Part shown: one piece after another, positions 34,801-45,600 of the stretch
Numbering within the stretch: the first letter of the stretch is position 1
Layout of the letters: each line of letters starts with the position of its first letter
Translations under genes and position numbers: made by a program
Assembly: GCF_036370855.1 (NCBI RefSeq)
Contig: NC_088106.1
Coordinates: forward strand, 30,220,001-30,284,000
DNA from: Dromaius novaehollandiae
Lineage: Eukaryota; Chordata; Aves; Casuariiformes; Dromaiidae
Length of the DNA: 64,000 nucleotides
Direction: 5' to 3'
Notes under the pieces: generated by a model
Databases searched by the model: none
Seen by the model: only the letters and a program-made list of their open reading frames with translations
What the model was told of the DNA's origin: nothing

Positions 34801-37305
34801 TTTTCTACTTTGCAGAGCTTTTGTGAGCTCAGTCAGCACTATTTTTTCTTCAGATCCACACAGGACTCAGGCATATTTCGCAAGCAGGAAAACAAACATT
34901 ACAGATGTGGAAGGTATTTGCCAAAACTCTAGAGTATGGAGTGTGTTATTTGCAATTCAGAATAAATCATTTTAAGTAATGTGGTCGTGTTTCTGGTTCT
35001 GGATTGAAGGACCTTTAAACAAAGGAAGAAAGCTCTTAGCAATCCCTGTCCTTTGATTCCTTTGGGGAGGTTCAACTCAGAAGAGGACTCTTTGCCTTAT
35101 CAACATGTGAATAACATAATATTTTCATCACTTCTGCATCTGTGTTATACTTTTTTTTCTTCGTATTCCCTTCCCTGCAGACAGGGTCTCACAATCTTTG
35201 GTCTGGCAGTACTGGTCTGAGAAGTCAAGGGGTGTGATGCCATTCGTGCCCCTCCATCCTGGAACTCCTTGTAAGATTTTACAGCTAGCTGTCCGAGTTC
35301 CTGGAAATCATCCAGGAATTGCTCAGCAAAAGGACAAGCCAGCCCCTTTCTCTAGATTTAGCTTAGAGACTGCCTTAACTTATCATATGCTGGAGACATC
35401 ACTTTCTGCAAAAATTCTAGTGAGTTTAGCAAAGTTCCCCACTATGTTCATGCCTCCATTAAAAGGGCTCTGTATAAAGCACTTTAAGTTCCTGCAGAAG
35501 GCCTCCTCTTTTACACTCCATCCAGTTTCTAAAGAACAGAAAGGCAACCAAATTCTTGTTTCCAGCCAAAGACAAAGATGGAAATGAAGCTGTTGACCTG
35601 GAAATCGTCTCTCAGCAGAAAGAGGGTCTGTCTCCCTTCCCAGAGAGCATCTTGTGTAAGTACTCTGATAACTGTTTCAAGCAAAGTGTTTTGAAGAGAA
35701 TGTGAATTTTGGAGAGATACAAAAGGGCTTGTATGCCTGAATACTCATCCATTTCTTCCAATTGTACTGGCTGGTTTAATAAAAGGTTATTAGATCTCTC
35801 TGTACAAAGTCTCCTCTATTGATGTGGGAGCACTTGTGACACTCTTATGATGCTATCCAAACTCCATGCCTTTTTAAACAGTAGCCTTAGACAAAGATTT
35901 AATATCTGAGGGACAGAAGGAAAAGAAAAAAAAATCCCACAGTGTATGACAGGTATGAAGAAGACAGACAGCAAAGGTACAAGTAAAAATGATCCAAATT
36001 AAACATAAGATTCCAGAGGGATTCAAGAGACATAAATACCTCATCTAACCTCAAAGCACAATGAGTCTCCAAGAACAGAAATACAAGCAGAGATCAGCTG
36101 GATGCCAAGTGGTTTGTTCTCAAGTTCCGTCAAGGAGAGGAGAGGTCTACAGCACTCGGCAGAGTGGTTTCTGTTTGCTTCAGATCCTGCCAAGGTCCAG
36201 AATTAAAAAGTGCAGGACACTCAGAAGAGCTGGTGGGAGCAGCCGAGGTACTCAGGGTGCAGACCTATGAGTGGGTTTGGAAGAAGATGTTTTGCCTAAG
36301 TGATAGCCATGAGCACAGACTCTCCTGATGGATCTGGTGGGGGAGGGATGTGAGTCAGTGCTTGGGGTAACAGTGAACCCACAGTGCTTTTCAGAAGGGT
36401 TACTGTATATACACAAATCTGAAAACAGCCAGAGAGATTCAGACAGACTTCTTATGTAGACATGTTCCTAGATAGTTTTAATATCTTTTCTTATTAAGTC
36501 AGAATAAACTCAGGTTTGACAGTGTGATTCTACCAGGGCAGCATTTCTCAAGGCAGCTTGCTTCCCAATATGGAAAAATCAAGTTTTGGTGAAGCCAATT
36601 AGTGGCAGAAAAATGAGGAAGGCATTTGAAGGGTGGAAAAAGTTGAATACATTTCTGTATGGTGTCTAATAGTTGTGTGTTATCATCCTGGCTCCCCAGA
36701 GTCATTTACAGCCTAGGGCAGGAGGCTAGGGTCTTAGCTAGACACACTAGGGCAAGCTAGAGTGCATGCAATCTGCAGGACTGGCTGGTATTTCCCTACT
36801 AATGCCAGGTCTGAGCTGTTGAGGATGCCGTCAAGGAATATCACAGCAGACTTGCAGGTGAAATAGAGACTTTTCTATAGAGCCTAAAACAAGCAAAGCA
36901 GACCAAAATGATTCTCTCCTAAATGAGGAGCAAATTTGCTCAAACAGAAGCTGTGGCAGGTTAGAAACATAACTGTTGAGTGAGGCGGTGCACATAATCA
37001 CAGGCCAGCTGGCCATTAGACTTAGGTTTATAAACTGAGCAGGTTTATAAACTGAGCGGATGTAACAGACTTTTGTGAGTTGCTTAGCTTTATACTGCAC
37101 AACATTCTCATTAAAACATTCATGCCAGGATGTATAATGTCTCCAGACTGAAAAAACAGGGATGAAATAGAGAGCCAGAGCCAGAGCTGAAACAAATCCT
37201 CTTTGAAATATCAAGTCACAATTATAGGTTATGAGTCCTTTAAAAAAGTTGGCCTAGAGGATAGAGGTAGCCATAAAAAGATATCTCTTTTTTTGTTATC
37301 CACAG
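34801..37305. other. Unique non-coding sequence with a small tandem repeat near its right end
   Basis: The frames 35198-35587 (plus) and 36831-37214 (minus) have no recognisable domain. A two-copy 17-bp repeat lies inside. Confidence 0.5.
37024..37057. repeat. Two exact tandem copies of a 17-bp unit
   Basis: The unit AGGTTTATAAACTGAGC is repeated back to back. Each copy carries the palindrome GTTTATAAAC. Confidence 0.95.
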
Positions 37306-37388
37306 TCAGCAGCTGGCTGTCCCCAAAGCTGAGCAAGACGAAGGACGGACACTACACTCCTGGGATTTTCAGACAGATGACCCCAGCT
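37306..37388 (+). other. Candidate internal exon (83 bp)
   Basis: This has the best splice-site pair seen in the window. The acceptor is a pyrimidine tract running into TTTTTGTTATCCACAG (ending 37305). The donor is AGCT followed by GTAAGTGAG (37389-37397), near consensus. Two of three frames are open across it: one reads SSWLSPKLSKTKDGHYTPG and the other QQLAVPKAEQDEGRTLHSW. I recognise neither, and no partner exon was identified. It could belong to a long non-coding RNA, a coding gene with distant exons, or be chance. Confidence 0.25.
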
Positions 37389-39085
37389 GTAAGTGAGTCT
37401 GATCCAAGGGGAGGGCTGTGCTGTAGGTCAATTATTGGGAAGTTTCAAGGGTGCTGCTCTGCAGCCAAGGGCAAGCAATGATAAGAGCTCCAGGTGAAGT
37501 GGCCAAAGCCAGACTGAAATGAATGATAGCAATGGTTAATGCTGCAGATTGTGACCCATGACACCAGTTGAATTTGTCAAGCTTAATGCGGCCAGGGGAT
37601 TTTCTCTATTTCTCTCTGAAGCATCCTCCCTTGTTTGGAACATTGCAGATATGCGTCACTCATGCTGGATTTGTCTGACTCCCTGTCAAAGCAAGATTTA
37701 TTCACAGAAATCTGTTTTGCCATAGAAAACTAAACAGCACCTTCTCCCTACAGGGATTTGGCTAGTCAGTGTCAATGTGAGGTGTTGCATGGGCTTGTTG
37801 GCTTTTTCTGGGGATTGATGTTCTTTTATGCGGCATGCACCGTCCAACCCCAGCCATATCCGTAGTCCCTGTCATCCCTCTAGTTACAGTGCAGCCCCTT
37901 CTGGGGTTGCCTGGTTGTTTCCAACCTTCCTGGTATTCAGAGGGAGCATTTAGATGTGTGTTGTTCCAACCTGAGGAGAAAGCAGAGTGGTTTCTTCCCT
38001 TTGGAGCCTTTCCTCTGCTGCTGCAGGTGTGGCTTCCTCAGTGCCCATGGAGCCACGGGTTCCACAAGACAGGGACCAGGCAAGGGGGAGCAATGTGGGG
38101 GCAGATAGAAGTAAGGGATGGAGATGTTTTTTCCCCAACTCCTAATCTAGATTCAGGAGAGGGAAAAAAGGGCAAACCCATAGGTGAGATGGTCACAAGG
38201 CACCTCCTGGGCAAGGGGACTATCCCCCTTTGCCAGCAAAGTGTTGTCTCCGTTCCTCGATGTTAAGGATATGGTGGCTTTCACAACCAGGACAGTGTCC
38301 CTAGCTGGGGTTTTAGATGCAGACCAGAGGACAGGAGTTTGATTTGGGCCCTGAGCCTAATAATCACCCCACACAGAGATCCTCACAGAGTTGAGTTTTT
38401 GGCTTCCCATTCTAGCTTGACACCCATTATGTTTGCCCCCTACCTGTTTTTGATTTACCAGCCCTTCTTAATAGCTAGTTTTGCTAACAGACACCTTTTG
38501 ACCCAAATGTTGAGCTGAGCTAGTAATTAAGTGACTAGATGAAACACACAAATAATGATTAGGGTGTAAAAGGTGCTTCTATGGTCTATGGATGACCATG
38601 CACACATTCCAGAAAAATACTCTTTTCCAGTAAAGATTGAATGCAAATGGAATCACCCAGTGATACCAATGACATGAATATGCACAATAAATAAAGGAAG
38701 CAGCACAATAAGACTCTGGTCTGTTGTTGTAGTTGATGGCACACCACATAATCGAGGTGAGTATCTCAGCAAGCCAGACAATGCATTTCAGGGGGACGGA
38801 TCAGATCCAGATGCTGTTGCTGAATTGTGCAAAAGTCTGGGGCTAGGGGTCACGGCAGTTTGTGAGGTGCTGGCACCTCGCTCCTGACACAAAACCACTG
38901 TCTTCTGATTTTGGAGACCTCTGCAAATCACAGCTCTTTGTTAAGGTTGTGCTCTTACTACTGCCATCGTGGCAGGGGAGTGCCCAGTTATGATGCTCAT
39001 ATCAGAGTGGCAGGGAAAGGCAGGAAGAACATCCCACTGGCCCAGGCAGCATCAGCTCTATGTTTCTTACTCTCAGACTCTTCCT
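37389..39085. other. Unique non-coding sequence, nothing recognised
   Basis: The 143-codon frame at 37835-38266 lacks domains and overlaps a minus-strand frame. Confidence 0.5.
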
Positions 39086-39400
39086 CAAGACATCCGTGAT
39101 GGAAATTCCATCATCTCCACAGGCAATTTATTCTGGTGATTCTCCATGTGCCTGCTAGCATTTAACTTAAATCTCTGCTGCCTCACTCAAAATGCATTAT
39201 TCTCCTACCCCCCTTGAACATGCAGGAAGCTTATGACCTTCCACTTTGCAATTACCTTTACTTATTTAAGATTATCATGCCCTCCTCCCCCCATAGTCTT
39301 TCCCTTTCTAGTCTAGACAAGGCCAGTCCTCCCAGCTGCTCCTTAAGGACCATGTCTACTTCTCCTGTCGGTGTCTCTGGCCCCTTCCTGAACCACCTCT
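39086..39400 (-). repeat. Old CR1 LINE relic, minus strand
   Basis: Plus-strand landmarks are GTGATGGAAATTCCATCATC (39094), AGGCAATTTATTCTGGTG, CTAGCATTTAACTTAAATCT (39155), CCTTCCACTTTGC, AGTCTAGACAAGGCCAGTCC (39311) and GCTGCTCCTTAAGGACC. They match the antisense CR1 order (GATGGAGATTCCACCACCTC, AGGCAATTTATTCCAGTG, CTAACATCTAACTTAAATCT, then the TCTAGACTAAACAAGCCCAG block). It is strongly diverged. Confidence 0.7.
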
Positions 39401-41599
39401 CTCTTGGCGGCCACGCTCTGGACCACAAGCACTGCTCTGGCTGAGACCTCCCAGCCAGGGCACATCTTCATGCTGCTGAGCTGGGACCCACTGCACTCAG
39501 CAGGACTCTTCCATCATCACCCATTGGCATGGGCTAAAGTTTCAGAAAACTACACAGATAGATGGGAGATGAAAATGGGGGTATCAAGAGCAGGAGTGGC
39601 AGTGTCAAAGCCAGGCGATGGCATGCATGCACCCTGTCTTGCTGGGCCCATTACATCTTCCCATACCTCATTCTTTTGCCTTCTTTCTCTCTCACAGCAG
39701 AGCACAACACAGTTCTCTTTGAACAGTAAAACAGGTCTTTTGAGTTAATTTTTTAACCATTGCTAGAGACAGGATTTTGAGATGGATGGCCTACCATTCT
39801 GATCTGGTAGGACAAATCTTCTATTTCTACGTGTCTATAAAGATTTTAGATCAGAAAAGTATCTTGTCTGAAATCCATGTATACAGTGATCTCTTAATGC
39901 TATTGAGGAGGTAGAACTGAACAGAATTAATGCTGTAATTCTCAGCCTGCTAAGTACTTTCCTTATTGTTCATATTGTATTTGCTTGTTGCAAAACTTAC
40001 ATTTTTTGTGTACTGGTTGTTTTTTGGGTTAGCAGTTTACTTTTTCTTGAAAGTGTTGACTTATTAATCTTAGAGGGGTCTGGTAACAGAAATCAGTTCT
40101 TTGAGTCTGCCAAGCTGTGACTAGTATTTCAGCGTTGTCTTGGTGGAGTTTCTTTTGCCATGAACTCAGATTAATACATTGCAGAAGTTTCATTATTTTG
40201 CCAAGATTCCCACTTGCAGTGCTCTGCTGGAGTGTGTGCAGCATCTCAAATCATTCCTCATTGCTATTAAAAAATATTCAAAATGATGTGGGGAGTAGAA
40301 GTTTGAGTTAATTACAAATTATTCTCAATTTCACTAGCATTTTATTAACAAATCCACATTAATCCAGTATTAAAGCAGGGTGGGATTATAGGATTTCTCT
40401 CATCTGAAGCTTGGAGCAAGGGAAGTCTATAATAAACCTACCTATTCATTTGACACAAAGCTGTTCTATCAAATCTACCACAACATATGGCCCACCCCCC
40501 CTTCCTTATGACATACATATGCAATCATATACAATAGAACCAATATACATTATGATTAACCAGAATAGATACACACCTTCAGAAAAAGCATCCAGAGTAA
40601 AAAGTGCTTTTCCAGCACCTCCAGCCTTGGAGACACTTTTCTGGCTTCCCAGGCTACACAAGTGACCTACCAGGGCTGTTTTCCATATAATGGAAACCTA
40701 CCAAGTCTCCGCTTGAGCCCATTTCCACCAGCTGAAAAGCTGACCTCATAGCAACCTATTTAGCTGCATGCATTTGCTTGAAAGTAAGGTGTGATCATTT
40801 TAAAGAATGTTTCTCCTGTAAATTGCTGTTTATGCCACAAGGTAGGACATACTGGAGGAAGAAAAGGATCTGAGTGTATTTGAAGAGAGATGAAAGAAGG
40901 AAGAGGAAGGCACCAAACAGCTTCATCTTGATCTTTCCATGGTCCTCAAAATTGTCTTGAAAGTTTGCACTGCAAAGAGCTACCTAAGGGTCTAAAATCT
41001 TTTGCTTTAAGATATTCTCCTTTTAATAAAATGTAAGGGTCAGAATTTCATATTGGCAGTGAACTTTTTACTAAACAACACAATGAGTTTCCTGTTCTGT
41101 TCCTGTTCTAGCTGCCTCCTGGGTACATTGATTATCTAAGAGATATGCAGGTGGTGGGGCTCAGAAACGGGGCTCCTTCAGGCTGTTTCTCCAGAGTTCA
41201 GAGCAGCTTTTGTCTTCTCCACCCTCTCTTCGCTCTCCAGCTCCCCCATGTGCTAATTCATCACCCACCCCTTCAGGAAGAAGCAAATTTCTGACTGCTC
41301 CTCAGCTGTGTATTTCCTCATCCTCTCAAACTGGATTCTGTGTGTCCATATGCCTTGTATAAATGTGTTATATCCATGACCCCATTGTAAGTGTATCATC
41401 TCGCATGACCGGGCATGTGTTCTCCAGTGTGTATGTGTGAGACCCCTTTTATTTAGTTTCTCTCTGCATTACCTGCTGTCCTGGTTTCTTTTCCCATTAA
41501 TATTTCTAAGTCTTGCAAATGAGTGGCTATGTGTGAGAGAAGAGAGAAAGATTCCTACCCTGCCAGGAGCTGTGCTCCTTTGGAAAGTGAAATCCAATA
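39401..41599. other. Unique non-coding sequence; AT-rich patch at 40250-40390
   Basis: The AT-rich patch contains AGTTAATTACAAATTATTC (40306 region) and CACATTAATCCAG, resembling the CNE-like blocks. Nothing else is recognised. Confidence 0.45.
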
Positions 41600-41618
41600 T
41601 TTTATTTTTTTGGCAGAA

Positions 41619-41714
41619 GTCTTTTATGTGGACCTGAACCTGCAGAGCTTGGCTCTGGGCACAGCCCATTTCATCCAGCACGGAGCTGGAGACCTTGATG
41701 GTCATCAGGCACTG
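41619..41714 (+). other. Weak candidate exon
   Basis: A TTTTATTTTTTTGGCAG-type acceptor (ending about 41618) precedes an open stretch reading EVFYVDLNLQSLALGTAHF. A possible but poor donor GTAGCT lies at about 41715. The frame belongs to a longer ATG-initiated frame (41523-41942) that crosses the acceptor, so splicing is not required to explain it. The product is not recognised. Confidence 0.12.
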
Positions 41715-44080
41715 GTAGCTTTTGTGAGACCTCGCAATTACCTGTCCTTCATGTTCAGAAGACCAATCTTTTTGTCTCCAGCCAAAGAGCCCATGGACTA
41801 TTTGGATAGACTTCCCAAAAGGAAGGAATTTGGCTCATATCATAACAGGAACGTTGCAGGTTTAAAATCCTCTGTCATAGTCTCCCTAGGCACAACAAGT
41901 CTTCCTCTCCAGTGGGGCAAGATTCACCTTTTTTCTGTATAACGCTTATAGCTGTAAACCTGTCGCTGGCCCCAGATCAAACCCTGCATATCCTTTGAGC
42001 CAGGCCTAGTCACAGACAAATGCCACATCTGGGAAAAGGGGCTTGGACATTTTCCTTTTGATAGTGTCTGTTCAGAAGTGCCTGAGGTCGAATTTTTGGC
42101 TGGATCCCTCAGGGAAGGAAGCAGTGCAGAGATGTACAAAGCCGTAAGGTTTATCTCAGGATGGTTGTTATTCCCCAAGATTATATTTTTCACCTCTGGT
42201 GAAAAAGGTGATGTATCGATCTCTTTTCCCCAACTCACCTCCAAACAGAGCTTTTCCAGCATGCTTTTGGCAATGCTCTTCCACTCTGGTCTCACTCCAC
42301 CCCTCCCTCACTGCTTCGGACCCCCTCTTCCATCCCGTCCCTGCACTAACAGGCAAACTCTCTACCAGGGGCAGCCCTTGTGCAATTTTGTACAGCACGA
42401 GAACACCCGAATTCAGCCTCAGCCTGGAAAACCCCAGGGTGGTGTGATGTTGCTTGGAAGAAGCCCTGGGACAGAAAGATCTCCATCCCTCCTCCTGCCC
42501 CTGGTTACAGAAGGGGATCATCAGTCAGCTCCTGCTTCTGACTAGCCATGGGGTGGTAGGCTTGCTGTGTCCTCCTTAGCGCTCAGCACCTGGTCAGAAC
42601 TGGCTCCCAGCCAGACATCTGCAGAGCTCCCTTGCAAAGCCAAGGCCAAAGCATAGAGAAATGAGTAAGCAGAGTGACGCTTGTATCTGAAATGCAGAAG
42701 AACAGGAGTCAATGCTGGCTGGATTTTAAGCAGAGAGCAGAGTACATATCCTTTGTGCTTAGTTCCTGCATCCCCATCTGGTTTTACTCAATCCATGTTC
42801 TAAAGCAGTCCCAGCCAAAGACCAGCTTTTGCCTACCCAGCTGGCATGTCACAACTAATGTCACTTGCATCTGCAACTGCAGGGTCCCCTTGGTGACATC
42901 TTCTGGATGCATACAGGCAAGCAATCACAGCAGTGCAGGATGGCCCCTGTATCAAGGCATCAACATACTTCAAAACAGCATTTCAAATTATTGTCTTTTG
43001 CCATGGCTGGGTCACTTATCCATGAGGAATAACACCACTCTGGAGAGCACTTTCAAGAACCACTTTGAGGACCAAGTGTAGCTTTCTTTAGAAGACAATT
43101 TATTGTCTATCTGTTCATTGCCAGGTCTATGCCATCTTCATCGCAGACTCAATAAACAGCTCACTGATGGGAGATAGGGCCTTTTGGTGCTCTGTAATAA
43201 CTGGTAATTTGGAGTACAAACAAACCTTTTGTGCCTGTCACTTAAGGAGCCCCCTGATAAACATGACTGTGGAGAGAAGCTGACATAAATATATGAGATT
43301 CCTTCTGCCCATAACCAGTGCCAAGATCCTAGGCAAAATGCACCATCTGTGTCAGGTCCTATTAAGTAAATTAATGTTCTGGAATTTTTTTAAAGCAAAA
43401 TGTAGTAAAAAGAGAAAGAGCCAGAAGAACTTCTTTACAAATTAGTCATGATTTGCAAGAAAAATGATGCAATCAACGGAGCTCCAGGACAACAAATAAG
43501 CCCAAGACAGAGGCATTCATTAAGTGGAACATTTGTATCAAGAAGTTTCTTCTCTTCCACCTCTCCTCAAGTTCCTTTTCTGAGATTTTTTGGGCATAGA
43601 TCAAGATAAAGATGCACATGTTCACTTAGGAAGAATTCAACACACTCTTAACCCATCTTGGAGCAAGAGCTGAGGCAGTGATGCCCAATGAGCGGAGAAT
43701 GGGAAAAGCATCCAGGAGACCTGCAGTTTGTTTGCAGCTTAGACCCCACCTGCCTGGATGAGTAGGGGAAGTTAGCTGAGCTGCCTATATCTCATTTTCC
43801 CCTGTATGGAATGAAGAAGGATGGAAATTCCCAGAAGGCAGTGTGCCAGGGACCAGGAGTGGTGGAAAGGACTACCTGATGTGTATTTTTTCCTGATGAG
43901 ATTTGATGCTGTGGCAACTTCCACAGAGCAGTAGCACAGTGCTGGTGCTAATGCTCTGCAGAGGAAAGAGCTAGTTGTCAGTAGCTCGACCGGGACAGGA
44001 GCTTTCAAGAGACGCCTTCTCCGTCTCTGGCTCCATGTCATGCTGCCTCTTTGTACAGCACCTTGCACCTGAAGCAGACT
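41715..44080. other. Unique non-coding sequence, nothing recognised
   Basis: A 155-codon frame (42078-42545) overlaps a 117-codon and a 123-codon minus-strand frame. None has recognisable features. Confidence 0.5.
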
Positions 44081-44309
44081 GAGCCCTCTGTGCACCTCTG
44101 CTGCTGGGAGGGAAGGACAGATCTTGCTGTCAGCCTGGAAAAGTGGTGTTCAGGAAAGCACGAAATCTAGGCCAGAAAAAACAGAGGCAGCCCCCTTGGG
44201 GGACCCATCTCGCACGTAGTGACCAGGACTGGGACCTGGTGCCCCAGGAGAGGCAGGACCTCCTCCTGATCCCACAACCAGGCAGCATGTTTTACAAGGT
44301 AAGGTGAGC

Positions 44310-44326
44310 TTCACCTACTAGGTGAA
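44310..44326. promoter_or_regulatory. 17-bp perfect palindrome of CACCT/AGGTG boxes
   Basis: TTCACCTACTAGGTGAA has 8-bp complementary arms around one central base. A further AGGTGA lies 9 bp to the left. CACCT/AGGTG pairs are the bipartite target type known for ZEB-family zinc-finger repressors. Binding is not shown. The preceding TTTTACAAG/GTAAGG could also be a splice donor. Confidence 0.35.
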
Positions 44327-45059
44327 ACCTAGCTTCCCAGTTTAGTCTAGAGCTGGCATCTCAGCATCTCGCTCGAAGGGTGCCCAGGAGCCTGACAGCA
44401 GGTGAGGCTCTAGCTGCTGAGCCTGGGGCTTGCCATGTGGCCTTGGCATACTCTTTCACAGGTGTTTCCCCATGTTACCCTTAGAAGTCCCCTCTTAGCT
44501 TTGGCCGAGGCGGGTTATGGTTGGTAATTTAAATGGTGCTTCACAATTTTATAAAAATGGAGGAAGGAATGAAAACAGGTCTTTGTCCACCAAATGAAAT
44601 TCTCCCCCAGCTGCCCACATGCCTTGATGATCCTCAGCCCTCGGTGAGAAATAAATGAGTCACACCACTTGGCCCAGGAGCCAATAAACCTGGTGGTGGT
44701 GAAAAGGGTCAGTGGGGGACAGGTACCAAGGCAAGGACCAAGGTGCTCGGCATACTTTCTCCTCGTCCCCTGCCACCCACACCAAACAGGGCAGCTCCTC
44801 CACACGTCCCCACAGGGCCGCTGTCTGAGGCACATGGGAAAAGCCAAGCCGTCTCTGCTTATCTCTCGCCAGTGATATAAGCCCTTCATTCACCAGACTG
44901 CCCCAGATTCCTTCTGAACTCACCATTAATACAGCCAGACTCAGGCCATTAAGCAAATCTAAACAACATGCTGTACAAGGCTTCCAAAAAGCCAATCTCA
45001 AAATAACTTGCACTCTAATGCAAGAAGCAGACAAAGCTAAAGAAAAGCAGAGGAGCAGC
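44327..45059. other. Unique non-coding sequence, nothing recognised
   Basis: Overlapping frames at 44515-45034 (minus) and 44669-44875 (plus) are featureless. Confidence 0.5.
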
Positions 45060-45600
45060 CACCCTTCAAGCTAAAGCATGTTATTAAGGAATATTCCTTT
45101 TTTGAAGTTTGTTGATTTTATTTTTATCATATTTTAGCACAAACCCTTTTCATGTTATAAATTAAGTAACTGCTGCAGAAGGGTTATGGTTTTTTTTTTT
45201 AGATGCATTTCCTATAGAGAGATTTTTAAAGTTTCCAGTACAAAAAAATATAAAAAAATCATGGAAAGCTGTGTTGAATTATGTGATACATTGAAATTAA
45301 AATGAAATTCCAAATTATCTTGCAGTCAGGGGCTGATGTGGACTGAGTGATAATAAATAAAGGTTAAAAGGACATTGGCAAGTCTTTTTTCATGGCTTTC
45401 AATTTTTCCCCTCCCTGTTGTTTGTAAAACCTCTTAGAAGATTAAAAATAATATTTCTTTCCCTATTGATTTTTTTTTCTTTTTCCACATTTGAAAACAG
45501 CATTTATTTATTTTCTGTGTTTCTAATGGAGCTGCTATTAATGTGGCTTTATTTGTTCTCTGCTTAGCTTGTGCTTTCGTCTTGCAGAGGGACTCATTTG
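45060..45600. promoter_or_regulatory. CNE-like AT-rich block, candidate enhancer
   Basis: Non-repeat AT-rich DNA with TTATTAAGGAATATTCC (45080, includes GGAATATTCC palindrome), TTATAAATTAAGTAAC, GTGATAATAAATAAAGG, CCCTATTGATTTT, GAGCTGCTATTAATGTGGC (45528 region) and TTTATTTGTTC. The composition and the absence of repeat identity are typical of conserved non-coding DNA. This is a texture-based call only. Confidence 0.3.

Noticed and set aside
36831..37214. 127-codon minus-strand frame with a hydrophobic start
   Set aside because: The hydrophobic N-terminus suggested a signal peptide, but no mature domain or splice sites support it.
42078..42545. 155-codon plus-strand frame
   Set aside because: Overlapped by two minus-strand frames of 117 and 123 codons. 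No features.
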